The notes under the pieces: model-generated | Database searches by the model: none | The model's input: only the letters and a program-made list of their open reading frames with translations | Told to the model about the DNA's origin: nothing | Position numbers and translations under genes: made by a program | In this document: piece by piece, positions 1-5,332 of the stretch | Layout of the letters: each line of letters opens with the position of its first letter | Numbering within the stretch: position 1 is the first letter of the stretch | From: CAYPOY01 sp964412395 | GTDB lineage: Bacteria > Chloroflexota > Anaerolineae > B4-G1 | Assembly (NCBI GenBank): GCA_964412395.1 | Contig: CAYPOY010000347.1 | Span: 1 to 5,374, forward strand | Reading direction: 5' to 3' | DNA: 5,374 nucleotides

Positions 1-91
1 TTCCGCCTGGCTGTGCTCGTTGTACACGGCTAGCCCATGAATTCAAGGAGACCCATACTTTTGGACGTGGAAGAACCTGACTCGCGACCGG

Positions 92-409
92 ATGGCACGC
101 CACCTGGCGGCCGGTGACGTCTGGGGACTGGACACCCACGGTGAACTGGCCGGTCTGGCGATGATCTGCCGGACGGAGGGGGAAAACGCGATTGACATCG
201 GTTACGTGGACGGCACAGAGGAAGCGCTGACCTCTATCCTGCAAGGGTTACGAGGGCTGGCCGCGCAACGGGGCCAAACCGATGTGCGCGTCAAATCAGT
301 GGATGAGCCCGCGTTGACAGCAGCGGTCGAGGCGGCTGGCTACGAGCGCTACCGAGACCACGATCTCTGGATATTCGAGTTGCGGTTGGAGGAAAAGGGG
401 AAAGCATGA
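92..409 (+). CDS. GNAT-like N-acetyltransferase, C-terminal part (probably broken or partial)
   Basis: The 105 residues from the ATG at 92 read like the acetyl-CoA-binding C-terminal half of a GNAT acetyltransferase: a beta strand pair (GDVWGLDTHGELAGLAMI), an alpha-helical stretch with a run of small residues (residues about 45-60), and a closing AAGYERYRDHDLWIFEL typical of the last GNAT strands. This is too short for a full GNAT domain (usually about 140-170 residues). The same frame continues upstream as plausible protein (PYFWTWKNLTRDRM) back to a TGA at 38-40, and beyond that to the window edge. So either the real gene is interrupted by a nonsense mutation or sequencing error at 38-40, or the start shown is only the first ATG left. 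No good ribosome binding site precedes the ATG at 92. Its TGA overlaps the ATG of the next gene (ATGA at 406-409), indicating translational coupling. Substrate is unknown. Confidence 0.6.
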   Translation: MARHLAAGDVWGLDTHGELAGLAMICRTEGENAIDIGYVDGTEEALTSILQGLRGLAAQRGQTDVRVKSVDEPALTAAVEAAGYERYRDHDLWIFELRLEEKGKA

Positions 410-765
410 CCACTCGCGCCACAGTCGCTGTGCTACGCACACAGCCAGAGAAAGTATTGCCAGACTATCAACGATTGTTTGAACTGGCCGGAGGCACTCG
501 CCCCAATACAACCACGATTCTCAAAGACAACATCTCGTGGCATTTCCCCATGCCCAGCGCCAATACCACCCCCTGGCAATTGGAAGGCACAATATTAATC
601 CTGCGCCGGGCCGGGTTCACCGACCTGGTCTGCGTAGAGAACCAGACAGAGGACTGGCGGGCCAACACCCCCTGGGGACAGTTGTTCCAGCGATATCAGC
701 GGGAAGGATATCTGGCAAACGGCGAAGGGCTCGGTCGGAGACCTCGCCCAAGATGGGAGGATTGA
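406..765 (+). pseudogene. DUF362-like protein, truncated after about residue 81 and joined to unrelated tail
   Basis: The first 81 residues (to the ENQT around position 649) resemble the start of DUF362-type proteins: a beta strand ATVAVLRT, then ILKDNISWHFPMP followed by the pattern TTPWQLEGTILILRRAG and DLVCVEN. This assignment is from memory of the family, whose members usually have about 300 or more residues. The remaining 38 residues (EDWRANTPWGQ to RPRPRWED) are Arg/Gly-rich at the end and do not look like a continuation. The whole reading frame is only 119 codons. The likeliest reading is a deletion that fused the 5' end of this gene to the 3' end of another. Near 735-782 another frame ends in MGGLTEVLN just before the next ribosome binding site, and may be the true tail of the lost gene. 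The start ATG overlaps the preceding TGA and has a purine-rich AAGGGGAAAG stretch in front. Function is unknown. Confidence 0.55.
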
Positions 766-791
766 CCGAGGTGCTGAACTGAGGTGAAGAA

Positions 792-839
792 GTGCAAACA
801 GACGTTGCCGTCGTAGGCGCTGGCCCGGCCGGGTCGGCA
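792..839 (+). pseudogene. Decapitated start of a second FAD-dependent reductase (geranylgeranyl-reductase-like)
   Basis: A GTG at 792, preceded by GAGGTG at 781-786, opens the peptide VQTDVAVVGAGPAGSA. This is a textbook N-terminal FAD-binding Rossmann strand with GxGxxG, and matches codon for codon the start of the flavoprotein at 2168 (MKFDIAVVGAGPAGSMA). Most differences are at third codon positions, so the two are diverged paralogues and not a fresh duplication. After about position 839 the frame runs into AT-richer DNA with no family resemblance and stops at 981-983. Only the first 16 or so codons of the gene survive. The missing body was probably lost when the membrane-protein cassette arrived or in a neighbouring deletion. 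Confidence 0.6.
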
Positions 840-907
840 ATTGAAGTCCATTCCAGTCTTTACCGGACAGACTCCAGAAAACACGGGCTTTCAGCTACCA
901 ACGCGAT

Positions 908-928
908 TCGCTGTCATTCGAACAGCGA
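908..928. repeat. 7-bp hairpin at the 3' end of the reverse-strand gene
   Basis: TCGCTGT (908-914) and ACAGCGA (922-928) form a perfect 7-bp stem around a 7-nt loop. The stem overlaps the stop codon (914-916) of the reverse-strand membrane protein gene. It is placed where a terminator could be, but no T-run follows on the reverse strand, so a canonical intrinsic terminator is not supported. Confidence 0.3.
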
Positions 929-2050
929 GATTACGAGACTAATAAACGAGGCTATCGGAATAAGTCCAGATGCAAACAATTGACCTAGATTTCGCAGATC
1001 AAAGAGCCACTCTCGAACGGTCTTGGGTGTGTCGTGATACACCTCAAGAAGGTATGAATTGAGATTAACTAACTCGCCCAACTCCTTTAAACCAGCTTCG
1101 CCCTCCAAAAAGCCATTTGGGAATGCTTCAATCCTTACCTGTATTCTTTCAAAGGTATCGCTGATCTCATCCAGCCTGCGATACTTGGCCTTAATAATCA
1201 GTCGGTGGAATACATATTGTGCCATACTCGCTAGAACCAAAAGAACCGCATACACACTACCCAATCCAATAGAACCAGCCCACAGCCCTACCCTAAACTG
1301 CTTATACTGTAGTACTATGTGAGTCAAAGAAGGAAGCGCAATACTCATAACTGTAAACAGATAGATCGTTGCCTTGAATACCACACCAGGTAACTCGTAC
1401 AGCTGTGAACTTGCCCGTAGAGCCCGCAACCGCAACTCAAAGTTCTCGAGTTTCCTGAACAGGTTTGTTGCTATCAGTAGAAACCAAAAGCCTAGAGAAC
1501 ACAGCAAATACAAACAAAATGCCGAAAACTCAACAAAGGCGTAGTAAACAAACACTGGCGAGGATCCAGAAACAGGAAAAAATCTGTCAGGAATACTGAC
1601 GCTTACACCCCAAGCAGCAAGTGAAGACATGATTGTAAACGGAATCGCCAGTGAGAGACTGTACCAGCTACCCATCACTTTTCTCGCATCTCTGACTATC
1701 CTAGTATATACAACAGGGTCAATGTCAAAATAGACTCTTGACTGAGCAAACGCTCTGTCAAATGCCAAAGAGCTTGACCTACCAAAAAACAGACCCGCAA
1801 AGATAACAACGCTGAATGAAATCTGTTGTAGATGCATAAATGAAACTATCGCTTCGACAAACACCCCTGTAGCAAGAGCCAAGCCAAGATAGATCAAATA
1901 GGAAAGAAGTGCAACAGATGCGTAGGTCGCTATAGGAGGAAGCGGAACTTTGTCCAGTAGGTTAAGAAAGGGAAAAAGATAAGGTGGGCGTTGGCTATCC
2001 TCAGTTGAACTATGGTTTGCAAGGCTGACACTGTCATCGCTGACCATCAT
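914..2050 (-). CDS. Polytopic membrane protein of unknown family (about 7 TM segments)
   Basis: I do not recognise this 378-residue protein. Hydrophobic segments lie at about residues 41-64, 72-89, 129-152, 166-197, 222-247, 255-286 and 356-377. The connecting stretches 91-128, 198-221 and 287-355 are rich in Arg, Lys, Asp and Glu, which fits a model with N-terminus inside and C-terminus outside, with three cytoplasmic loops. The third loop, of about 70 residues, is the only sizeable soluble part. There is no signal peptide, only a polar Ser/Asp-rich leader of about 20 residues. Two adjacent ATG codons (2048-2050 and 2045-2047) compete as start; an AGAGGTG lies 4 nt before the first and 7 nt before the second, so the second is about as likely. 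Base composition differs strongly from the neighbours: my counts give 24/60 GC at 1501-1560 and 27/60 at 1201-1260 against 42/60 at 3001-3060. With opposite orientation and its own promoter, it looks horizontally acquired. Confidence 0.85.
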   Translation of the reverse strand: MMVSDDSVSLANHSSTEDSQRPPYLFPFLNLLDKVPLPPIATYASVALLSYLIYLGLALATGVFVEAIVSFMHLQQISFSVVIFAGLFFGRSSSLAFDRAFAQSRVYFDIDPVVYTRIVRDARKVMGSWYSLSLAIPFTIMSSLAAWGVSVSIPDRFFPVSGSSPVFVYYAFVEFSAFCLYLLCSLGFWFLLIATNLFRKLENFELRLRALRASSQLYELPGVVFKATIYLFTVMSIALPSLTHIVLQYKQFRVGLWAGSIGLGSVYAVLLVLASMAQYVFHRLIIKAKYRRLDEISDTFERIQVRIEAFPNGFLEGEAGLKELGELVNLNSYLLEVYHDTPKTVREWLFDLRNLGQLFASGLIPIASFISLVISLFE

Positions 2051-2104
2051 TGAACACCTCTCTATTGAATTTGATTACGATCCGAAGTTTGGGAAATCTT
2101 TGTA

Positions 2105-2132
2105 ATTTTATCGAGAAACCTTGTATTGTCAA
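2105..2132 (-). promoter_or_regulatory. Near-consensus sigma70 promoter for the reverse-strand membrane protein gene
   Basis: Read on the reverse strand, 2132-2127 is a perfect TTGACA and 2110-2105 is TAAAAT, separated by 16 bp. Initiation would fall near 2098, giving a leader of about 45-50 nt before the start codon, with the AGAGGTG ribosome binding site inside it. This is the best promoter I can see in the window, and it lies inside the AT-rich block, so the cassette appears to carry its own expression signal. On the opposite strand only a weak TTGTAA / TATTGT pair (2100-2105 and 2124-2129) is available for the flavoprotein gene. Confidence 0.6.
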
Positions 2133-2139
2133 GTGGGAA

Positions 2140-2153
2140 ATCAATCGCTTGAT
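2140..2153. repeat. Small inverted repeat before the flavoprotein gene
   Basis: ATCAA (2140-2144) and TTGAT (2149-2153) are inverted around TCGC, ending 1 nt before the AGGAGG ribosome binding site (2155-2160) of the flavoprotein gene and just upstream of the reverse-strand -35 box. It could be an operator half-site pair for the divergent region, but a 5-bp arm is easily a coincidence. Confidence 0.2.
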
Positions 2154-2167
2154 CAGGAGGGAACCAG

Positions 2168-3349
2168 ATGAAGTTTGACATTGCCGTTGTAGGAGCAGGG
2201 CCTGCCGGGTCAATGGCAGCCCACTGGCTAGCCGTCAACGATGTCCAGGTCGCGCTGCTGGACCAGGCCACCTTTCCACGCGACAAACCCTGCGGTGATG
2301 CTATCACCAGCCGTGGACTGGCGGTGTTGGAGCGGCTTGAGCTGGGCGACTGGGCTGCGCAATTCCGCCAACCCAGTGCTCTGCGGCTCAGATCCCCCGA
2401 TGGACAAGTGCTTGACGGACGGCCCGACGTCGGCGATGACTACTGCTACGGGCGGTTCATTCCCAGACAACTGCTGGACGAGCGGTTGGCTCAGGCGGCA
2501 GCCGAGGCCGGGGCTCAGTTGATGGAAGAGACGCGGGTTATAGCCATTGAGCGGACTACTAACGGCATGTGTGTGCTCGCTGACGGACAAGAAGTGACAG
2601 CGCAACTGGTCATTCTGGCCGATGGCAGCCGAGCAACTATCACACGTCGGCTCGGCCTGGTGAGCGGCCCGCCGGAGTTGGTAGCGATACAACAGTACTT
2701 CGTTGGTGACGTGGGGCCAGAGGAGCGAATGGAGATCCATTTCGAGCGGCCTATCGTACCGTACTATACCTGGCTGTTCCCGCTGGGGGACGGGGAGGTC
2801 AACGTCGGCACAGCCACTTACACCCGGCGGGCGCGGCGGGGCAGCGTCAATTTGCGCAAGGTGCTGGCCCGCTTCGTAGCCGACCTCCCGGCCACTGAGG
2901 GACGGCTAGCGCGGGCTGAGCCGGTTGGTCCGGTGCGGGGGCACCCGCTGCGCACGCGGCTGGACGGTACGCGCACCCACGCCGAGCGGGTGCTGGTGGC
3001 TGGCGACGCTGCCGGGCTGGTAAATCCCCTTACGGGGGAGGGCATCGCGTCGGCGCTGGAGAGCGGCGAACTGGCAGCCGCCTACGCGCTGACCGCGCTG
3101 GAGACGGGCGATTTTTCGGCGCGAGCACTGGCCTCCTACAGCCAGGCGCTGGAGGCCCGCTATGGGGCCGACCAGCGGGCGGCCCGTTTCCTGCGGCTGG
3201 CGCTGTACACCCCGCGCTTGCTCAACCGCGTCTTCCGCCGGCTGCGGGGGGATAGGGAACTGGCGCTGCTCATCGGCTACATCATCATCGGCCAAAAGTC
3301 GCCCCGCCTGGCACTGCGCCCAACAACACTGCTGCGGCTGCTGGCTTGA
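2168..3349 (+). CDS. Geranylgeranyl reductase family FAD-dependent oxidoreductase
   Basis: A complete 393-residue flavoprotein of the geranylgeranyl reductase family, the usual length for the group. These cytoplasmic or membrane-associated enzymes reduce isoprenoid double bonds (chlorophyll side chain, archaeal-type lipids, quinone tails) or act as related halogenase/monooxygenase-like reductases; the substrate here cannot be told. Motifs in order: FAD Rossmann GAGPAG at 9-14; FPRDKPCGD at 36-44, the family's conserved PxxKxCG region; ILADGS at 149-154; the YYTWLFP...VNVG sheet at 199-214; and the second FAD-binding motif GDAAGLVNPLTGEG at 279-292. The Arg/Leu-rich end (341-393) could be an amphipathic membrane-contacting region. 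The start is fixed by AGGAGG at 2155-2160, 7 nt upstream. It is followed after 80 nt by the nitrilase-like gene in the same direction and probably shares its transcript. It lies directly behind the AT-rich cassette, so its original promoter may have been displaced. Confidence 0.9.
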   Translation: MKFDIAVVGAGPAGSMAAHWLAVNDVQVALLDQATFPRDKPCGDAITSRGLAVLERLELGDWAAQFRQPSALRLRSPDGQVLDGRPDVGDDYCYGRFIPRQLLDERLAQAAAEAGAQLMEETRVIAIERTTNGMCVLADGQEVTAQLVILADGSRATITRRLGLVSGPPELVAIQQYFVGDVGPEERMEIHFERPIVPYYTWLFPLGDGEVNVGTATYTRRARRGSVNLRKVLARFVADLPATEGRLARAEPVGPVRGHPLRTRLDGTRTHAERVLVAGDAAGLVNPLTGEGIASALESGELAAAYALTALETGDFSARALASYSQALEARYGADQRAARFLRLALYTPRLLNRVFRRLRGDRELALLIGYIIIGQKSPRLALRPTTLLRLLA

Positions 3350-3367
3350 TTACATTTCAGGAGGAAA

Positions 3368-3399
3368 GAAACCAGGTTTTCAGGAAAAAACCTGGTTTC
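3368..3399. repeat. Perfect 13-bp hairpin (REP-like) between the two intact + strand genes
   Basis: GAAACCAGGTTTT (3368-3380) and AAAACCTGGTTTC (3387-3399) pair perfectly around a 6-nt loop CAGGAA. It lies in the 80-nt gap between the flavoprotein stop and the nitrilase-like start. No T-run follows, so it is not a classical intrinsic terminator on +; it may act as a processing or mRNA-stability element, or be a mobile REP-type palindrome. Its presence shows that the open frame upstream of 3430 is not coding. Similar palindromes of this composition are common between genes of some Chloroflexota, as far as I recall, but that is unchecked. Confidence 0.75.
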
Positions 3400-3413
3400 A
3401 ACCAAATCATATC

Positions 3414-3420
3414 AGGAGGA
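3414..3420 (+). promoter_or_regulatory. Ribosome binding site that fixes the nitrilase-like start
   Basis: AGGAGGA lies 9 nt before the ATG at 3430. The open frame itself extends 28 codons further up to an ATG at 3346, but that one overlaps the end of the flavoprotein gene, has no such site, and would translate the hairpin. The family's conserved first strand (ISVATVQM) begins right after the ATG at 3430. Confidence 0.85.
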
Positions 3421-3429
3421 TCATCCGCC

Positions 3430-4242
3430 ATGCGCGAAATTTCTGTTGCCACAGTACAGATGAAGCCCGAACTGGGCCAGATGGAAGATAATTTGATCAA
3501 GATGAGCGAGTTCATCGCCCGCGTCGCGACCGAACAGCCGGTAGACCTGATCGTCTTCCCGGAACTCATCACGACGGGGTACGAGGTCGGGCCTCGTTTT
3601 CCTCAACTGGCCCAGCGTGTCCCAGGCCCCACGGTCAACCTCATCGCCCAGCGGGCGAGCGAGTTTGGCGTGCACGTCGCCTTTGGGATGGTCAGCAAGG
3701 AAAAGGTCGAGAGCATTCTTTACAACACTGCCATCCTGGTCGGCCCCGACGGCGACCTCATCGGCCAGTATCATAAGGTGCACCTGCGGGGAGAGGAGCG
3801 GCTCGCCTTCCGTCCCGGCTATCGGCTCAATTCCTTCGAGACCGCGTTTGGCACCGTCGGGATGATGATCGGGTGGGACCTGGCCTTCCCGGAGGTAGCG
3901 CGTAGCATGGTACTGGAAGGGACAGAGTTGGTGGTGGTATGCGCCAACTGGGAGCAGCCTCACGCCGACGAATGGCGGGTCTATATGCTAGCGCGGGCCT
4001 ACGAAAACGCGGTCTTTGTGGCTGCCGCCAATCGAGTAGGAGAGGAACCATCGTATACCTTCTTCGGCCAAAGCGGCATCGTCGGCCCCCGGGGGAAGGT
4101 CTACGCCAGCGTGGACGAGCCCACCGAGGGGTACGCCGTGGCGCACATTGACCTGGACGAGGTGCGACAGCACCGGGAGGAGACGCAGATTCTGCAGTGC
4201 CGTCAGCCGACGGCCTACCGGGCCGTAGTGAGAAAATACTGA
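3430..4242 (+). CDS. Nitrilase/carbon-nitrogen hydrolase fold protein lacking the catalytic cysteine
   Basis: A full-length (270 residues) member of the nitrilase superfamily, whose enzymes hydrolyse amides, nitriles or carbamoyl groups with a Glu-Lys-Cys triad. The first strand is ISVATVQM (4-11). The Glu is E45 in VFPELITTGY, the Lys is K116 in YHKVHL, and the supporting Glu region and substrate loop are at GEERLAFRPG (121-130). The nucleophile elbow, normally I-C-x-D followed by FPE, reads MIGWDLAFPEVAR (146-158): the Cys position is Gly148 (codon GGG at 3871-3873). The rest of the fold is well preserved (CANWEQPHADEW at 171-182, ARAYENAVFVAAANRVG at 188-204, SGIVGPRGKV at 215-224), with no frameshift or stop. 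Known chemistry needs the thiol, so this is probably a pseudoenzyme or uses other chemistry. C171 lies in another strand and is not an obvious substitute. It probably shares a transcript with the flavoprotein gene upstream. Confidence 0.88.
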   Translation: MREISVATVQMKPELGQMEDNLIKMSEFIARVATEQPVDLIVFPELITTGYEVGPRFPQLAQRVPGPTVNLIAQRASEFGVHVAFGMVSKEKVESILYNTAILVGPDGDLIGQYHKVHLRGEERLAFRPGYRLNSFETAFGTVGMMIGWDLAFPEVARSMVLEGTELVVVCANWEQPHADEWRVYMLARAYENAVFVAAANRVGEEPSYTFFGQSGIVGPRGKVYASVDEPTEGYAVAHIDLDEVRQHREETQILQCRQPTAYRAVVRKY

Positions 4243-4365
4243 TGGGCGCGAAATGCAATGGTGAAGGAGGGCCTACTTGCTTCCGATTCCCCAAGGGACA
4301 CCTGGGAAATCACCGAAGAAGGTGAGGAGTGGCTTGCCTGGTTCTACCGTTTTCTGTGGTTTTAG
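4243..4365 (+). pseudogene. Winged-helix (Mrr N-terminal-like) remnant
   Basis: The frame directly after the nitrilase-like stop reads WARNAMVKEGLL, then ASDSPRDTWEITEEGEEWLA. This strongly recalls the end of a winged helix of the Mrr N-terminal type, where a helix ending in EGLL is followed by a short wing (SPRGxWxIT) and EGxxxL. The usual Mrr restriction endonuclease would continue with a nuclease domain, but here the frame passes at 4337 into a repeat sequence and stops at TAG 4363-4365. The 5' part is missing too: the frame is closed by the nitrilase-like TGA. An internal ATG (4258) without a clear ribosome binding site would give only 35 residues. I read it as a fragment of a lost DNA-binding or restriction gene, consistent with helicase debris just downstream. 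The match is short and from memory. Confidence 0.45.
4337..4363 (+). repeat. Repeat copy A (27 bp)
   Basis: This 27-bp stretch beginning CCTGGTTCTACCG and ending TGTGGTTTT matches copy C at 5322-5348 at 24 of 27 positions. It is also an imperfect inverse of copy B at 4463-4482. It marks the point where the winged-helix remnant loses its coding character, adding WFYRFLWF and a TAG. Confidence 0.7.
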
Positions 4366-4462
4366 CACATCAGTGGGGGATGCCACCTGTTTTGGGCCGG
4401 TTTTTGTGGCACTCCGCCCTAGAAACGCCTTGTTTTTGCCCTGAAGTGGGGCTTCTTGAGCC

Positions 4463-4482
4463 AACCACAGAATCCGTTAGAA
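4463..4482 (-). repeat. Repeat copy B (inverted, 20 bp identical to copy C)
   Basis: AACCACAGAATCCGTTAGAA at 4463-4482 is the exact reverse complement of 5327-5346 (20 of 20). Together, copies B and C flank the degraded helicase gene as inverted repeats. Confidence 0.8.
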
Positions 4483-4538
4483 TCAGTGGCTTGCAACCCA
4501 ACTCAAGCGAAGGTGACCAACCGCAACTGAGGTAACCA

Positions 4539-5291
4539 ATGCCCAACACCCCAAAGAAATCCGGCGGCGACATTTTCATCGTGGACAACGCCGACGACCA
4601 CTGGAAAGTCCAGCGCTACCTGCGCGACTGGTGCGATATCTCCCACGCCTTCGACATCGCCACTGGCTACTTCGAGATCGGCGCACTGCTGGCCCTCAAT
4701 GGCCAATGGCAACAGTTGGACAGCCTGCGCATCTTGATGGGCGACGAGGTCTCCAAGCGCACCAGGAAAGCCTTCGAAACGGGACTAGCCCAGATCACCG
4801 CCCGGCTCGACGACAGCATCGAAGCCGCCAAAGAGCAAGACGACTTCCTCTCCGGTGTCCCTGCCATCATCGAGCGCCACACCCGCGAGTATACGCCCTT
4901 CGAGGTCTACGCCCGGGCGATGGCCGCCTACTTTCGGGAGGCCGAGCTCTCAGTCAGCGAGTGGGAAAAGACCGAGTCCAGAATGTGCCCGGTGCTGGAC
5001 CACTACCAGCGCGAGGGATATCACAACCTCATGCAGATCGCCAGACGCTACAACGGCGCGTTGCTGTGCGATGGCGTCGGCCTGGGCAAGACCTTCATCG
5101 GCCTGATGGTCATCGAGCGCTTGCTCCGCGACCGTAAGCGGGTGGCCCTCCTTGTGCCCAAGGCGGCGCGCGAGGACGTGTGGGAAGAAGGTCCAGGCCC
5201 CTGTCGGCGTCAAGAGCAGGCTGCTGGCGTGGATGGAGCTGGTATAGACTCGCCCCATAAGCCCGAATATGACAACGAATTAGGAGGATGA
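4539..5291 (+). pseudogene. PLD/SNF2-type DEAD/DEAH helicase, internally deleted and truncated
   Basis: The family protein is, as I recall it, about 1000 residues: an N-terminal phospholipase D-like region, a linker, then a superfamily 2 helicase; such proteins sit in restriction/defence loci with DNA methylases. Here residues 11-70 (DIFIVDNADD, FDIATGYFEIGALLAL, LRILMGDEVSKRT) match the start of the PLD region. At about residue 110 the sequence jumps from DDFLSGVPAI straight to IERHTREYTPFEVYA, so the HKD-bearing second half (roughly 80-100 residues) is missing in frame. The helicase part then starts normally: DHYQREGYHNLMQIARR (154-170), Walker A DGVGLGKT (178-185) and motif Ia-like RVALLVPKAARE (201-212). 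After VWEE (214-217, near 5189) the frame continues as unrelated sequence to TGA 5289-5291. Walker B and all later motifs are absent. The start is supported by TGAGGT at 4528-4533. It cannot be a working helicase. Confidence 0.75.
5188..5247 (+). pseudogene. Possible 3' end of an unidentified lost gene
   Basis: In a different frame from the helicase, 5188-5247 reads KVQAPVGVKSRLLAWMELV and then TAG. It begins exactly where the helicase stops making sense and looks like the natural C-terminus of another protein. This suggests a deletion fusing the helicase 5' part to a downstream gene's 3' end. Nineteen residues are too few to name a family. Confidence 0.3.
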
Positions 5292-5296
5292 ACCAA

Positions 5297-5332
5297 ATGC
5301 GATTCGATAAATTCCAAAATTCCTGGTTCTAA
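5297..5332 (+). pseudogene. Truncated gene start (MRFDKF..., possibly ClpB-like)
   Basis: AGGAGG (5282-5287) lies 9 nt before an ATG that opens MRFDKFQNSWF and stops at TAA 5330-5332. A good initiation signal for an 11-residue product suggests the head of a lost gene. ClpB chaperones often begin with something like MRFDKFT followed by a KAQEA-type stretch, so a ClpB start is one guess; six residues do not prove it. The coding sequence ends exactly where repeat copy C begins. Confidence 0.3.

Larger units (their letters stand above)
4337..4486. mobile_element. MITE-like foldback element of about 150 bp
   Basis: Copies A (+) and B (-) of the repeat form imperfect terminal inverted repeats of about 26 bp around a non-coding core. 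In the core, GGATGCCAC (4378-4386) and GTGGCACTCC (4406-4415) are again nearly complementary, so the whole segment can fold into a nested stem. There is no transposase and no clear target duplication that I can find. This fits a non-autonomous palindromic element or a REP/MITE-type repeat. Apart from the winged-helix remnant at its left edge, I see no gene in 4243-4538. Confidence 0.45.

Noticed and set aside
908..928. Intrinsic terminator for the membrane protein gene
   Set aside because: The stem is real, but no T-run follows on the reverse strand; kept only as a hairpin.
840..2167. Target-site duplication flanking the cassette
   Set aside because: I compared the two edges by eye and found only short AT-type matches such as ATTGAA; nothing convincing.
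2228..2740. 170-codon reverse-strand frame opposite the flavoprotein gene
   Set aside because: Antisense shadow of a well-conserved gene; no motif of its own and no upstream signals.
3346..3429. N-terminal 28-codon extension of the nitrilase-like gene from the ATG at 3346
   Set aside because: It overlaps the flavoprotein stop, translates the hairpin, lacks a ribosome binding site, and the family start begins at 3430 behind AGGAGGA.
3421..3963. 180-codon reverse-strand frame opposite the nitrilase-like gene
   Set aside because: Shadow frame caused by high GC at third positions; no domain recognised.
4277..4444. 55-codon frame from TTG with AAGGAGG at 4264-4270
   Set aside because: It runs through the foldback repeat, has no recognisable sequence, and the overlapping frame carries the winged-helix signature; the purine run is explained as codons of that remnant.
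4631..5137. 168-codon frame overlapping the helicase remnant
   Set aside because: Arg/Pro-rich shadow composition; the overlapping frame has clear PLD and Walker A motifs.
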